Assembly: GCF_030268885.1 (NCBI RefSeq)
Contig: NZ_BSSA01000001.1
Location: 124,001-188,000, forward strand
Origin: Kitasatospora phosalacinea
GTDB taxonomy: Bacteria; Actinomycetota; Actinomycetes; Streptomycetales; Streptomycetaceae
DNA length: 64,000 nucleotides
Reading direction: 5' to 3'
Positions 26,203 to 34,618 of the stretch are shown in pieces; within the stretch, counting starts at the first letter, position 1, and every line of letters begins with the position of its first letter. Under the pieces are notes generated by a model that searched no databases, was not told where the DNA came from, and was given only the letters and a program-made list of their open reading frames with translations. A program made the position numbers and the translations under genes.

Positions 26203-27372
26203 TCAGTCCAGGACGACCTTCACACCGCGCTCCGCCAGGATCTCCAGCACCGCGTCGAAGTAGCTGCGCAGCGGGTCGGTCCTGACCACCCGCCAGGCGA
26301 GTGAGCGCCGGGCGGTCTCCGCGTCGTGCCAGACCAGGGTGCGGCGGGCACCCCCGTCGAGGTGTTCGTGCAACCAGTGCAGATCGAAGCCCAGGGACAG
26401 GCCCGGGCCGAGGAACGCCTCGCCGAGGGCCAGGTGCAGGCCGGGGACGTCGGTGGCGTGTCGGCCGTCGAGGTGGTGCTCGTCGCTGCCGTGCGGGGCG
26501 GCGGACAGGCTGGTGGGACGGCACAGGCCCAGCCACTCGTCGCGGCCCGAGGTGTCGAACCCGACCCACCCGCCGGGCTCGCTCGGCGGCCCCTCGAACC
26601 AGAGGTCGCGCACCCTCCGGCAGTCCGGGGTGGGGCGGTCGGGGCTGCCGTCCGCGAAGGTGAGGTCCAGCAGCGCACCGCCGAGGACGGAGGGGCGGGC
26701 CTCGGTGATCAGCAGCGGGAAGTTCTCGGTGCGCAGGACGCCGCCGAAGCGGTCGAGACCGACCAGTTGCCCCCAGCCGTCGTTCCCCCCGCCGGACGGT
26801 GCCAGGCCGTCGAGCAGCGCGGGGGACGGCTCGCAGCCGATCAGTTGCACGGGCTGGGGGAGGGGGTAGCGGTCGTACAGGCCGCCGATGCTCCCGCAGT
26901 GGGTGAGCGGGGCGGTGATCCGCTGGTCCGTCGACCGGACCTCGAAGTACGGCTGCGCGGGCGGACGGGGGCGGCCGTACTCCCAGTCGTCGCGCAGGCG
27001 GGTGCCCAGGACCAGGTCGACCAGGCCGGGCGCGCCCGCCGTCGGTCGCATGGCGACCGTCGAGATGTCGAACAGGGCGAACACGTGCGGTGGCCAGTCG
27101 TCGTTCCGGCCCAGCACCTCCAGCATCAGATCGCCCAACTGCCGCCCGCCCGGTCCGGCGGCCATGACCGCCAGCGGACTGTCGGCCGGGCAGCCCTCCA
27201 GCACCAGCACCGTCCGGTCCGGGTGCTCACGCGGCACGTACAGGCCCTCGACGTCCACGCAGCGCGCCAGCAACTCGACGGCCTCCCAGTCCTGTTCGTC
27301 GCCGACGTCCCGCACCAGCACGTACCGCAGCGGGAACTCCCGCTCCCAGGAAGCGAAGTCCGCCACCCGCAT
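26203..27372 (-). CDS. Protein with C-terminal barstar-like domain
   Basis: The product has 389 residues. The last 90 (LGFDLHWLHEHLDGG, then RTLVWHDAETARRSL and YFDAVLEILAERG) follow the barstar pattern YGxNLDALxDxL, LVWxxAxxSRxxL, FxxxLEVLxE. Barstar folds inhibit RNases. The N-terminal 290 residues contain an RYVLV..CVDVEGLYV motif and are otherwise unknown. ATG 27372 has GGAGG upstream. No barnase-like gene is nearby, so an immunity role against an RNase made elsewhere, or a regulatory use of the fold, is inference. Confidence 0.7.
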   Translation of the reverse strand: MRVADFASWEREFPLRYVLVRDVGDEQDWEAVELLARCVDVEGLYVPREHPDRTVLVLEGCPADSPLAVMAAGPGGRQLGDLMLEVLGRNDDWPPHVFALFDISTVAMRPTAGAPGLVDLVLGTRLRDDWEYGRPRPPAQPYFEVRSTDQRITAPLTHCGSIGGLYDRYPLPQPVQLIGCEPSPALLDGLAPSGGGNDGWGQLVGLDRFGGVLRTENFPLLITEARPSVLGGALLDLTFADGSPDRPTPDCRRVRDLWFEGPPSEPGGWVGFDTSGRDEWLGLCRPTSLSAAPHGSDEHHLDGRHATDVPGLHLALGEAFLGPGLSLGFDLHWLHEHLDGGARRTLVWHDAETARRSLAWRVVRTDPLRSYFDAVLEILAERGVKVVLD

Positions 27373-27485
27373 CCGACCTCCAGGCCGTCGTGATCCGATC
27401 GCGGACACACCGTAGGACATCAACGCCCTTCCACTCCAACGGTTATGGGGCCGGGGCGGGCCCGCGTGTGCCGGTACGTGCCACT

Positions 27486-27497
27486 TGGTCTGGACCA
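27486..27497. promoter_or_regulatory. Inverted repeat TGGTC-TG-GACCA
   Basis: A short dyad in the 162-base gap between the divergent barstar-like and AraC genes, about 40 bases before the AraC start; possibly autoregulatory. Confidence 0.35.
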
Positions 27498-27534
27498 CTG
27501 GACGTCCGGCGGGCCGTTTGCGCACACTGGCGCG

Positions 27535-28434
27535 ATGAGGCTCCGACCGGCCGCCGGCCTGGAACTGCACGACCTGGACGTGCCCGATCCGGGGCTGCTG
27601 CCGTTCGCGGCGGGCAGTTTCGACGCGATCGGGCCGCTCTCCAGGGCGGACTTCCCGCACCGGCACTCGTTCTACGAACTGGCCTACGTGGTGGCGGGCA
27701 GCGGGACGCACGTCATCGACCTCGTCGAGCACCGGATCCAGCCCCCGATGCTGTACGCGGTGCTGCCGGGGCAGGTGCACCGGTGGTGCGGGGCCGGCCG
27801 ACTCGACGGCTGGATCCTGCTGTTCAACGAGGACTTCCTGCACCGGCACCCCGAGGACCTGGCCCTGCTGCGCTCCCTGGCGACCGGCCCGGCGATCCGG
27901 CCGGACCGCCGGGAGCACCGTGAAATGGTGTCCGTCCTGCGGGAGTTGACCACCGAGCACGAGGCCGGGCTGGACGGCGGGCCGAGCGTCCTGCAGGCCC
28001 TGCTGCATGTCCTGCTGGTGCGGGCGCTGCGGGCGGCCCGCCGCCGCGACGCGGCGGCGGTGCCCCGCGCGGCCGGGCACCCGCTGGTCGGCAGGTTCAC
28101 CCGGCTGATCGCCGACTCGGACCGCACCGACCGCTCGGTGCTCGCACTGGCCCGTGAGCTCGGCGTCTCCGCGGGCTACTTGCACGAGGTGGTGAAGGAG
28201 GCCACCGGCCGCACCCCGGCCCGGCTGGTCCGCGAGCAGCAGACCCTGGAGGCCAAGCACCTGCTCACCACCACGGACATGACGATCCGTCAGGTCTCCG
28301 CCGCGGCCGGTTTCTCCGATCCGGCCTACTTCTGCCGCTTCTTCCGGCGCGAAGTCGGTCGCACCCCGGGCGAGTTCCGCGAGCAGTCCGGCTGGAGACA
28401 GCCTGAAGGCAGCCTGAAGGCAGGCTCAAGGTGA
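27535..28434 (+). CDS. AraC family regulator with N-terminal cupin
   Basis: A 299-residue protein. The N-terminal cupin sensing domain has HRHSFYELAYVVAGSGTHVI at about residue 40. The C-terminal AraC double helix-turn-helix (about 190-285) ends with the signature AGFSDPAYFCRFFRREVGRT. ATG 27535 lies 6 bases after CACACT with no ribosome binding site. The C-terminal tail is encoded by a degenerate direct repeat (CAGCCTGAAGG). The target is unknown; the divergent barstar-like gene and downstream dioxygenase gene are candidates. Confidence 0.88.
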   Translation: MRLRPAAGLELHDLDVPDPGLLPFAAGSFDAIGPLSRADFPHRHSFYELAYVVAGSGTHVIDLVEHRIQPPMLYAVLPGQVHRWCGAGRLDGWILLFNEDFLHRHPEDLALLRSLATGPAIRPDRREHREMVSVLRELTTEHEAGLDGGPSVLQALLHVLLVRALRAARRRDAAAVPRAAGHPLVGRFTRLIADSDRTDRSVLALARELGVSAGYLHEVVKEATGRTPARLVREQQTLEAKHLLTTTDMTIRQVSAAAGFSDPAYFCRFFRREVGRTPGEFREQSGWRQPEGSLKAGSR

Positions 28435-28722
28435 ACTCAAGGCGGCCCGACGGCGTGACGATCAGCACCACAACTCACATGACGTACAAGCAAGTTGAGC
28501 CGGAATCCGGGCCGAAGGCCAGTCGAACGGCGCGTGACGGCTGCTGAGGAATGCACCACGTCCCGCCGCCCCCGTCCATCGACGGCCCGGCCGGGCAGGG
28601 CCTAGCGTCTGAGGCGCCCCACAGCGCCGCCGCACCGGGAGGCCCGACCTCTCCAGGTGTCATGTCCCATCCAAGGGAATCCGGGCGTGCGGCGACCATC
28701 CGAAGCAGTCGAACGGAGAGCC

Positions 28723-29601
28723 ATGTCCATCCCCCACAACCCACTGGACGGCCTGGGAGAACTGGCCGACCGCAAGATCAGCCGCAAGGGCCTGCTGAAG
28801 GCGGCCGCCGCGGCCGCCGCCGCCCCCGTCCTGGTCGGCACCGGAGTCGCGCTGGCCCGCGACGCGGTCGCCGCCGACGCCCCGGCCCCGCTCACCCCCG
28901 AGTGCACCGACGGACACGTCACCGGTGAGCAGATCGAGGGCCCGTACTTCAAGCCCGGCTCCCCGCTGCGCACCAGCCTGGTCACCAGCGGCACCCCCGG
29001 CACCCCGCTGACGCTCAGCGGCTACGTCTTCGGCCGGAACTGCCTGCCGATCGCCGGCGCCCTGCTGGACTTCTGGCAGGCCGACACCAACGGCGCCTAC
29101 GACAACTCCGGCTACACCTTCCGCGGCCACCAGTTCAGCGCCGCCAACGGCGCGTACACCCTGACCACGATCGTCCCGGGCCTCTACCCGGGCCGCACCC
29201 GGCACATCCACGTCAAGGTGCAGGCCCCCAACCAGCCGATCCTCACCACCCAGCTGTACTTCCCGAACGAGCCCCGCAACGCCACCGACACCATCTACGA
29301 CCCGGCGCTGCTGATGACGGTCCGCCAGGTCGGCAACGGGCGCGAGGCCAGCTTCGACTTCGTGCTCAACGTCAACGGGACGGGCTCGCCCAGCCCCAGC
29401 CCCAGCAACTCGAACCCGGGCTCGCCCAGCCCCAGCCCGAGCAGCACGGGCGGCGGCTCCACCACCTGGACGGTCGGCGCCAGCTACAAGGCCGGCGACG
29501 TGGTCACCTACAACGGCGTCACCTACGTCTGCATCCAGGGCCACATCGCGTACGCCGGGTGGGAGCCGCCGAACGTCCCGGCCCTCTGGCAGCGCCGCTG
29601 A
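28723..29601 (+). CDS. Secreted intradiol dioxygenase fused to a CBM5/12 domain
   Basis: The 292-residue product has a Tat-like leader with SRKGLLK at about residue 20 (Lys in place of the second Arg) followed by an Ala-rich stretch. The intradiol dioxygenase domain (55-215) has PYFKPGSPLR, VLDFWQADTNG-like ALLDFWQADTNGAYDN and the HIH iron ligands in GRTRHIHVKV. A Ser/Pro linker (about 225-248) leads to a chitin-binding type-3-like module (TWTVGASYKAGDVVTYNGVT). Such fusions are known in cellulolytic Streptomyces and cleave catechols near plant polymers. GGAGAG precedes ATG 28723. The 288-base gap upstream holds no gene. Confidence 0.88.
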   Translation: MSIPHNPLDGLGELADRKISRKGLLKAAAAAAAAPVLVGTGVALARDAVAADAPAPLTPECTDGHVTGEQIEGPYFKPGSPLRTSLVTSGTPGTPLTLSGYVFGRNCLPIAGALLDFWQADTNGAYDNSGYTFRGHQFSAANGAYTLTTIVPGLYPGRTRHIHVKVQAPNQPILTTQLYFPNEPRNATDTIYDPALLMTVRQVGNGREASFDFVLNVNGTGSPSPSPSNSNPGSPSPSPSSTGGGSTTWTVGASYKAGDVVTYNGVTYVCIQGHIAYAGWEPPNVPALWQRR

Positions 29602-29676
29602 CCGGCCCCCGGTCCCGTCGCTGACCGGCCCCACCCCCACGCGGACGGTCAGCGGCGACAGCCACCCGAAGCGGCG

Positions 29677-29727
29677 GCGCGGCCCCCACTCCCCGGGAGG
29701 GGAAAACCGGGAGACCGGGGGCCGCGC
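29677..29727 (+). terminator. Terminator after the dioxygenase
   Basis: GCGCGGCCCCC (29677-29687) pairs with GGGGGCCGCGC (29717-29727); inside lies CTCCCCGGGAGG with GGAAAACC, which can extend or compete with the stem. Confidence 0.75.
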
Positions 29728-29733
29728 CCGCCA

Positions 29734-29778
29734 GCGCCATGGCGGCCCGAGCGCGGGGTGCCCGGGCCGCCATGGCGC
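29734..29778 (+). terminator. Second hairpin in tandem
   Basis: GCGCCATGGCGGCCCG (29734-29749) pairs perfectly over 16 bp with 29763-29778, 13-base loop. Only 6 bases separate it from the first hairpin. The 359-base gap 29602-29960 contains no gene. Confidence 0.75.
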
Positions 29779-29960
29779 ACCACCCTCCCGACCCCCGCGC
29801 GTCCGCGAACCCCCCGCCGCCCACCCCGGAACCACCCCACCCGCTCGGTGCGCCGGCGGGGCGGCGAGGCCGCGGACGACCGCCGCCGATAACCGCTCGC
29901 CGCCGGGCCCGCGCAGCGCCTACCCTCCGGCACAGGACCGCCACCGGGGAGAGCCGCACC

Positions 29961-31190
29961 GTGCCGATGCACCACACCGTCCGCGCCGTCAACGAGCTGA
30001 CCGCCCGTTGGGGGCGCACCGCCCCGGCCGACGGCCGCAACACCGCCTTCAGCGCCCCCGGCGCCTGGGCCCCGCTCGCCCTCCTCGCCGCGGGCGCCAC
30101 CGGCCCCGCCGCCCGCCAACTCGCCGACGCCCTCGGCGTCCCGACCGCCGGTGCCGCCGCGGCCGGACGCGAACTGCTCGCCGCCCTCGACCGCACGCCC
30201 GGCGTCACCGCCGCACTCGGCCTCTGGACCGGGGAACGCCTCCCGCTCGAACCGGCCTGGACGGCGGCGCTGCCCCCGCACAGCCACCGCCGGATCACCG
30301 GCGACCCGGCCGCCGACCGCGCCGCGCTGGACGGTTGGGCCGCCGAGCGGACCGCGGGCGCGATCCCCCGGATGCCCGCCGAGGTCACGCCCGACACCGA
30401 ACTCCTGCTGGCCGGCGCCCTCACCGTCCGCACCGACTGGATCCGCCGCTTCCACTCCCACCCGTACGAGCCCGAGGCCGGCCCCTGGCAGGGCCGTCCC
30501 GTGGCGGGCCTGCACCGCCGCACCGGACTGCTCGACCGGGTCGGCGTCGCCGACGGCACCGAGGCCGGACCGCTCACCGTCCTCAAGGTGCTCGGCCTGC
30601 GCGGCGTCGACGTCCACCTCTGCCTGGGCCCCGCGGACGCCGCCCCCGGCGCGGTCCTCGCCGCCGCCGTCCGCACCGCCGAACGGCCCGGTCTGCTGCG
30701 CCCCGGCACCGAACTCCCCGACGGCGCCCCCGGACCGGGCCTGACCGCGGGCTGGGTGCGCAGCTACTCCCGTGAGCCCGAACTCCTGGTCGGCACCGTC
30801 GAGTTCGACCTGACGGACGACCACGACCTGCTGGAACGGCCCGACCTGTTCGGCCTGCGCGCCGCCTCCGACACCACCCGCGGCCACTTCCCCGGCATCA
30901 GCGCCGCACCGCTGGCGGTCGACTCCGCCCGGCAGACCACCACCGCCGTCTTCGGCCCGCGCGGCTTCCGCGCCGCCTCGGTCACCGCCCTCGGCGTGGC
31001 CGCCGGGGCCGCCGCACGGCCCCCGTACGCGGCCCGGCGCCTCACCGCGGAGTTCGACCGCCCGTTCGCCTTCCTCGCCGTCCACCGCACCTCCCGCCTG
31101 GTCCTGGCCGCGGGCTGGGTGGCCGACCCGAAACCGGCCGACCCGGACCCGTACGACTCCGAGGAGGGTGACCCGGAAGACCAGTGGTGA
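29961..31190 (+). CDS. Serpin family protein
   Basis: A 409-residue protein with the serpin layout: NTAFSAPGAWAPLALLAAGA (cf. NxxxSPxSI..L), TELLLAGALTVRTDWIRRF (cf. LVNAIYFKGxW), a reactive-centre region after SARQTTTAVFGP, and the C-terminal serpin signature FDRPFAFLAVHRTSRLVLAAG. No signal peptide is seen, so a cytosolic protease target is likely. The hinge region is not the canonical small-residue-rich GTxAAA, so inhibitory activity is uncertain. GTG 29961 follows GGGGAGAG at a normal distance. Confidence 0.8.
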   Translation: MPMHHTVRAVNELTARWGRTAPADGRNTAFSAPGAWAPLALLAAGATGPAARQLADALGVPTAGAAAAGRELLAALDRTPGVTAALGLWTGERLPLEPAWTAALPPHSHRRITGDPAADRAALDGWAAERTAGAIPRMPAEVTPDTELLLAGALTVRTDWIRRFHSHPYEPEAGPWQGRPVAGLHRRTGLLDRVGVADGTEAGPLTVLKVLGLRGVDVHLCLGPADAAPGAVLAAAVRTAERPGLLRPGTELPDGAPGPGLTAGWVRSYSREPELLVGTVEFDLTDDHDLLERPDLFGLRAASDTTRGHFPGISAAPLAVDSARQTTTAVFGPRGFRAASVTALGVAAGAAARPPYAARRLTAEFDRPFAFLAVHRTSRLVLAAGWVADPKPADPDPYDSEEGDPEDQW

Positions 31191-31299
31191 CCTCCCCCCG
31201 CCGCGCGGCACCGTCCGGCCCGCTCGCTACACTCCCCGGTCTGTCCGCGCGCACGGCGCGGTCGTACCGGGGTGCGGGGCACGGGGAGTTGACGCGAAC

Positions 31300-32007
31300 G
31301 TGAAACGATGGAGCGGACTCGGCAAGGCGGCGCTGGTCCTCCTGATCCTCGGCCTGGCACTCCCGGCCGCCTCGATCGGCTACGGGATCTCCCTGCGGCC
31401 GCACGTGATCGTGCTGGGGAGCAGCAGCATGGCCCCCACCTACCACGCCGGTCAGCGGGTCACCACGTACGCCGTCGACCCCGGGGAGGTCCGGCGCGGC
31501 GACGTGGTGCTCTTCACGGCCGCCATGGAGCCCGGAGGCCCGCCCGAGAAGACCCTCAGCCGGGTGGTTGCCCTCGGCGGCGACCACGTCTCCCAGTGCG
31601 GCGACCGGCCCGTCCAACTGAACGGAGCCCCGCTCGACGAGCCCTACCTGCAGGGCGGCGCGCCCAACGGCGGGGACTGCTTCGACACCACCGTCCCCAC
31701 CGGGGAGATGTTCGTGATGGGCGACCACCGGGCCGCCGCCTACGACTCCCGGTACCGGGGCACCTTCCCGGTCGCCTCGGTGATCAGCCGCACCCAGGGG
31801 AGCACCGCCGCCCTGGCCACCGTCGGCCTGCTCTTCCTGCTCGGCGTGCTGCTCCTCCCGGTGGCCCTGGTGCTCTCCCTGATCGCCCGCCGCCGTCGGC
31901 GCACCGCCCCGCCCGAGGCCCTCGCCTACCCGGCCTGGGTGCTCGGCGCGACGCCCCCCGCGGCCCCGCAGCCCGCGGCCCCGACCTCCCTCGACAAGGC
32001 GCCCTGA
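31300..32007 (+). CDS. S26 family signal peptidase with an atypical active site
   Basis: A 235-residue protein with an N-terminal membrane anchor (10-30), box B GSSSMAPTYHAG with the nucleophile Ser43, the box D/E region SRVVALGGDHV and MGDHRAAAYDSR, a second membrane helix (about 170-195) and a Pro-rich tail. In type I signal peptidases the general base Lys directly precedes the Arg (KRVxGxxGD). Here that position is Ser87, with the nearest Lys three residues earlier (K84). It also is not the His of SipW/ER-type enzymes. The start is the GTG at 31300. Confidence 0.82.
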   Translation: MKRWSGLGKAALVLLILGLALPAASIGYGISLRPHVIVLGSSSMAPTYHAGQRVTTYAVDPGEVRRGDVVLFTAAMEPGGPPEKTLSRVVALGGDHVSQCGDRPVQLNGAPLDEPYLQGGAPNGGDCFDTTVPTGEMFVMGDHRAAAYDSRYRGTFPVASVISRTQGSTAALATVGLLFLLGVLLLPVALVLSLIARRRRRTAPPEALAYPAWVLGATPPAAPQPAAPTSLDKAP

Positions 32008-32066
32008 GCCCAACTGTCCCGATCCCAACTGTCCCGATCCCAACTGTCCCGAGCCCAACTGCCCCG
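32007..32066. repeat. Four tandem 15 bp repeats
   Basis: Unit ATCCCAACTGTCCCG in four registers from 32007, nearly identical (first and last copies differ by one or two bases), directly after the signal peptidase stop codon. Confidence 0.9.
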
Positions 32067-32096
32067 AGTCTCCGCCGGATTGTCGGTGCGGCGGCC

Positions 32097-32102
32097 TACC
32101 AT
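32097..32102 (+). promoter_or_regulatory. -10 box TACCAT of the DUF3224 gene (leaderless)
   Basis: TACCAT, 7 bases before the ATG at 32110; no ribosome binding site. Confidence 0.5.
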
Positions 32103-32109
32103 CGCGGCC

Positions 32110-32517
32110 ATGCGAGCATCAGGAACCTTCACCGTCGCCGAGTTCACCCCCGCGCCCGTCCCGGAGGGCGACGTCAAGACCGCCGCGGGGGTCGGCGTCG
32201 CCACCATGCGCAAGGAGTTCCGCGGCGAGGTCGCGGGCCGTGCCGACACCCTGTTCACCGCCGCCTTCGACCAGGTCACGGGCGTCGGCACCTACCTCGC
32301 GATGGAGTCCTTCGCGGGCACCCTGGGCGGGGCGGAGGGCACCTTCAACTTCGCCCACTCGGCGACCACCCTCGGCGTCGCCCGGGACGACGAGTACTTC
32401 GTCATCGTCCCGGGCAGCGGCACCGGGGCCCTCGTCGGCATCACCGGCACCGGCTCCATCGTCATCGACGAGGACGGCACCCACCGCATCCACCTCGACT
32501 ACGAACTCCCCGCGTAG
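32110..32517 (+). CDS. DUF3224 family protein
   Basis: A 135-residue beta-rich protein with the DUF3224 pattern: GTFTVAEFTPAPV, MRKEFRGEVAGRAD, GVGTYLAMESFAGTLGGAEG, VVPGSGTGALVGITGTGSI-like IVPGSGTGALVGITG and the final HRIHLDYELP. Members are small lipocalin-like proteins of unknown function. It converges on the aminotransferase gene with 10 bases between stops. Confidence 0.88.
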   Translation: MRASGTFTVAEFTPAPVPEGDVKTAAGVGVATMRKEFRGEVAGRADTLFTAAFDQVTGVGTYLAMESFAGTLGGAEGTFNFAHSATTLGVARDDEYFVIVPGSGTGALVGITGTGSIVIDEDGTHRIHLDYELPA

Positions 32518-32527
32518 CGGCCCGGGT

Positions 32528-33739
32528 TCAGCCCTCGCGCGCCCACGCGCACAGCACCGGCACGCACCGCTCCGCGAAGTACTCGTAGTCCTCCGCGGTG
32601 TTGTACACGTGCGTGGACAGCCGGAAGTACCCCGTCCCGCCGAAGCTGGTGAACGCCGCCTCGACGCCGAACTCGGCGGCCAGCCGGTCCCGCAGGGCGT
32701 CGGCCTCCAGGCGGGTGCGGCCCAGTCCGGCCGGGAGCTTGACCAGGCGCAGGGCGTTCACGGGCATGCCGACGTCCGCCGCGGCCGGTTCGCCGGTCGC
32801 GGCGGCGATCTCGGCGCCGATCAACTGCTCGGCGTAGTCCGCGAGTTCGCCCATGTAGCGGCGGGCCTCGGCCCAACCCCACTGCCCGGCGACGAAGTCG
32901 AGCGCGGTCGGTGCGGCCAGGTAGCCCGTGACGTCCAGCGTCCCCTGGGTGTCGAAGCGCTCCGGGAACGGCTCCTGGGCGCCCCACGAGTCGATCAACG
33001 GGTGCAGTGCGTGCCGGAGTTCACCGCGGGCGACGAGCGCGGCGGTGCCGCGCGGCGCGCAGCCGAACTTGTGCAGGTTGCCGACCCAGGCGTCGCAGTC
33101 CACCCCGGCCAGCGGGTCCTCGTCCAGGCCGGGCACGTGCGCGGCGTCGACCAGCAGCGGGACGCCGCGCTCGCGGGCGAACGCGCCGACCAGGTCGACC
33201 GGCAGGTAGCGGGCGGTCGCCGAGGTGATCCGGTCCAGCACGATCAGCGCCGTCCGGTCGCCCACCGCCCCGGTCACCGCCGCCGCGGCCTCGGCCGGGC
33301 CCGCCCCCAGCGGCACGTGCACGGTGCGCACCGACCCGCCCCAGCGCCGGGCCAGCCGGGCCGCACCCATCGTCACCGCCCCGTACCCGTGGTCGGTCAC
33401 CAGCACCTCCCCGCCGTCCCGGTGCGGCAGGCTCCCGTACACGGTGCTCGCCCCGGCGCTGGCGTTCGGCACCAGCGCGGTGAACTCGGCCGGTACGCCC
33501 AGGAAGTCGGCGATCGCCGCCCGCGCGGCCGCCACCCGCCGCGGCAGCCCGGGGAACCACACCACCGGCGAGGCGTCCATCTCCTCGCGCAGCCGCTGCT
33601 GCTCCCGCTGCGCGACCACCGGCACCGCGCCGAACGAGCCGTGGTTCAGGTGCCGCATCCCCGGGTCCAGCGACCATCCGGCGGCGGCGGGACGCCCGTC
33701 CCGCAGCAGCAGGGGCTCGGGCGCGACGAGGGTGCCCAC
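32528..33739 (-). CDS. Class V-fold PLP-dependent aminotransferase
   Basis: A 403-residue enzyme of the isopenicillin N epimerase/cysteine desulfurase-like family: HLNHGSFGAVP near residue 30, LVPNASAGAST, LLVDAAHVPG with the PLP-binding Asp, and GNLHKFGCAPRGTA with the Schiff-base Lys (about 225). It probably acts on an amino-acid-like substrate (epimerisation, desulfuration or transamination cannot be separated). GTG 33739 has GGGAGAG upstream. Confidence 0.88.
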   Translation of the reverse strand: MGTLVAPEPLLLRDGRPAAAGWSLDPGMRHLNHGSFGAVPVVAQREQQRLREEMDASPVVWFPGLPRRVAAARAAIADFLGVPAEFTALVPNASAGASTVYGSLPHRDGGEVLVTDHGYGAVTMGAARLARRWGGSVRTVHVPLGAGPAEAAAAVTGAVGDRTALIVLDRITSATARYLPVDLVGAFARERGVPLLVDAAHVPGLDEDPLAGVDCDAWVGNLHKFGCAPRGTAALVARGELRHALHPLIDSWGAQEPFPERFDTQGTLDVTGYLAAPTALDFVAGQWGWAEARRYMGELADYAEQLIGAEIAAATGEPAAADVGMPVNALRLVKLPAGLGRTRLEADALRDRLAAEFGVEAAFTSFGGTGYFRLSTHVYNTAEDYEYFAERCVPVLCAWAREG

Positions 33740-33863
33740 GACTTCTCTCCCATCCGGCCGGGAGCGACAGTGCCCCGTTGACCTGCGGAGATCCTGGCAC
33801 AACCGGGACCTGCCCCGACCGGCGGCCCCCGGCCCCGGGAGCCGTGGTGGGGGAGCGCGCCGC

Positions 33864-34499
33864 TCAGGCCCGGCGGGAGATGAACATGACGTACTCGCAG
33901 GGGGCGTCCGTCCGGTTGGCGAAGCCGTGGTCCGCGTCGGCCTGCAGGAACAGCGAGTCACCGGCCCGCAGGGTCTCGTCGGCGCCGCCGAGCTCGACGG
34001 TGAGGGCGCCCGCGAGCACCAGGAGCTGCTTCTCGGCGCCCGCCGGGTACGCGGGCAGCAGCCCGGTGGAGACCCCGGCGGGGAGGCGGTGCAGCACCAT
34101 CTCGGCCCCGCCCGCGCCCGGGGCCGCCGACACCACGTGCCGCTCGAACCCGGTCTCCGGGTCGCGGAAGACCGGGCGGTGCTCCGCGCGCAGCACCACG
34201 GCCACGCCGGGCGAGGCGGCGGCCGGGGCACCGGTCAGCTCCGAGAGCGTGGCGCCGAGCGCGTGGGCGATCCGGGACGCGACGCCGATCGTCGGGCTCT
34301 TCTCGCCGCGCTCGACCTTGGAGAGCATCGCCCGGCTGACCGCCGACCGAGCGGAGAGCTGCTCCAGCGTCAGGCCCGCCTCCTCGCGCCGCCGCCGCAC
34401 CCGGCCGCCGAACGCCCCGGCCAGCTCGTCGTCCCGGGGCGCCCCGGCGGGCTCGTCGCCGTGCGGTGCTCCGGCCGCGGTTCCGTCCTGCTCGGCCAC
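33864..34499 (-). CDS. XRE-type HTH regulator with C-terminal cupin
   Basis: The 211-residue regulator has a Cro/CI-type helix-turn-helix at about residues 30-85 (LTLEQLSARSAVSRAMLSKV, then ERGEKSPTIG) and a cupin-2 sensor at about 135-205 (LLVLAGALTVELGG, GDSLFLQADADHGFAN), the PuuR/SutR arrangement. A 35 bp palindrome covers the promoter region between it and the divergent MBL gene, so it likely represses both. GTG 34499 follows GAGGAG. Confidence 0.9.
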   Translation of the reverse strand: MAEQDGTAAGAPHGDEPAGAPRDDELAGAFGGRVRRRREEAGLTLEQLSARSAVSRAMLSKVERGEKSPTIGVASRIAHALGATLSELTGAPAAASPGVAVVLRAEHRPVFRDPETGFERHVVSAAPGAGGAEMVLHRLPAGVSTGLLPAYPAGAEKQLLVLAGALTVELGGADETLRAGDSLFLQADADHGFANRTDAPCEYVMFISRRA

Positions 34500-34550
34500 C
34501 GTGCTCCTCGGTCGATGGGGTGCCTGCCCGTACGGCCCACAGTGTAGTGT

Positions 34551-34585
34551 TTCTCTCATAGAAGACCTGTTCTTCCATGAGAGAC
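34551..34585. promoter_or_regulatory. Extended palindromic operator of the XRE-cupin/MBL pair
   Basis: TTCTCTCATAGAAGA (34551-34565) matches the reverse complement of 34571-34585 at 13 of 15 positions around CCTGT. Core half sites are CTCTCAT and ATGAGAG. TACACT (minus strand, 34541-34546) adjoins it as the regulator's -10 box. Confidence 0.75.
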
Positions 34586-34618
34586 GCGCCCTGCGCGTCC
34601 CGTCACGAGGGGGGTTCC

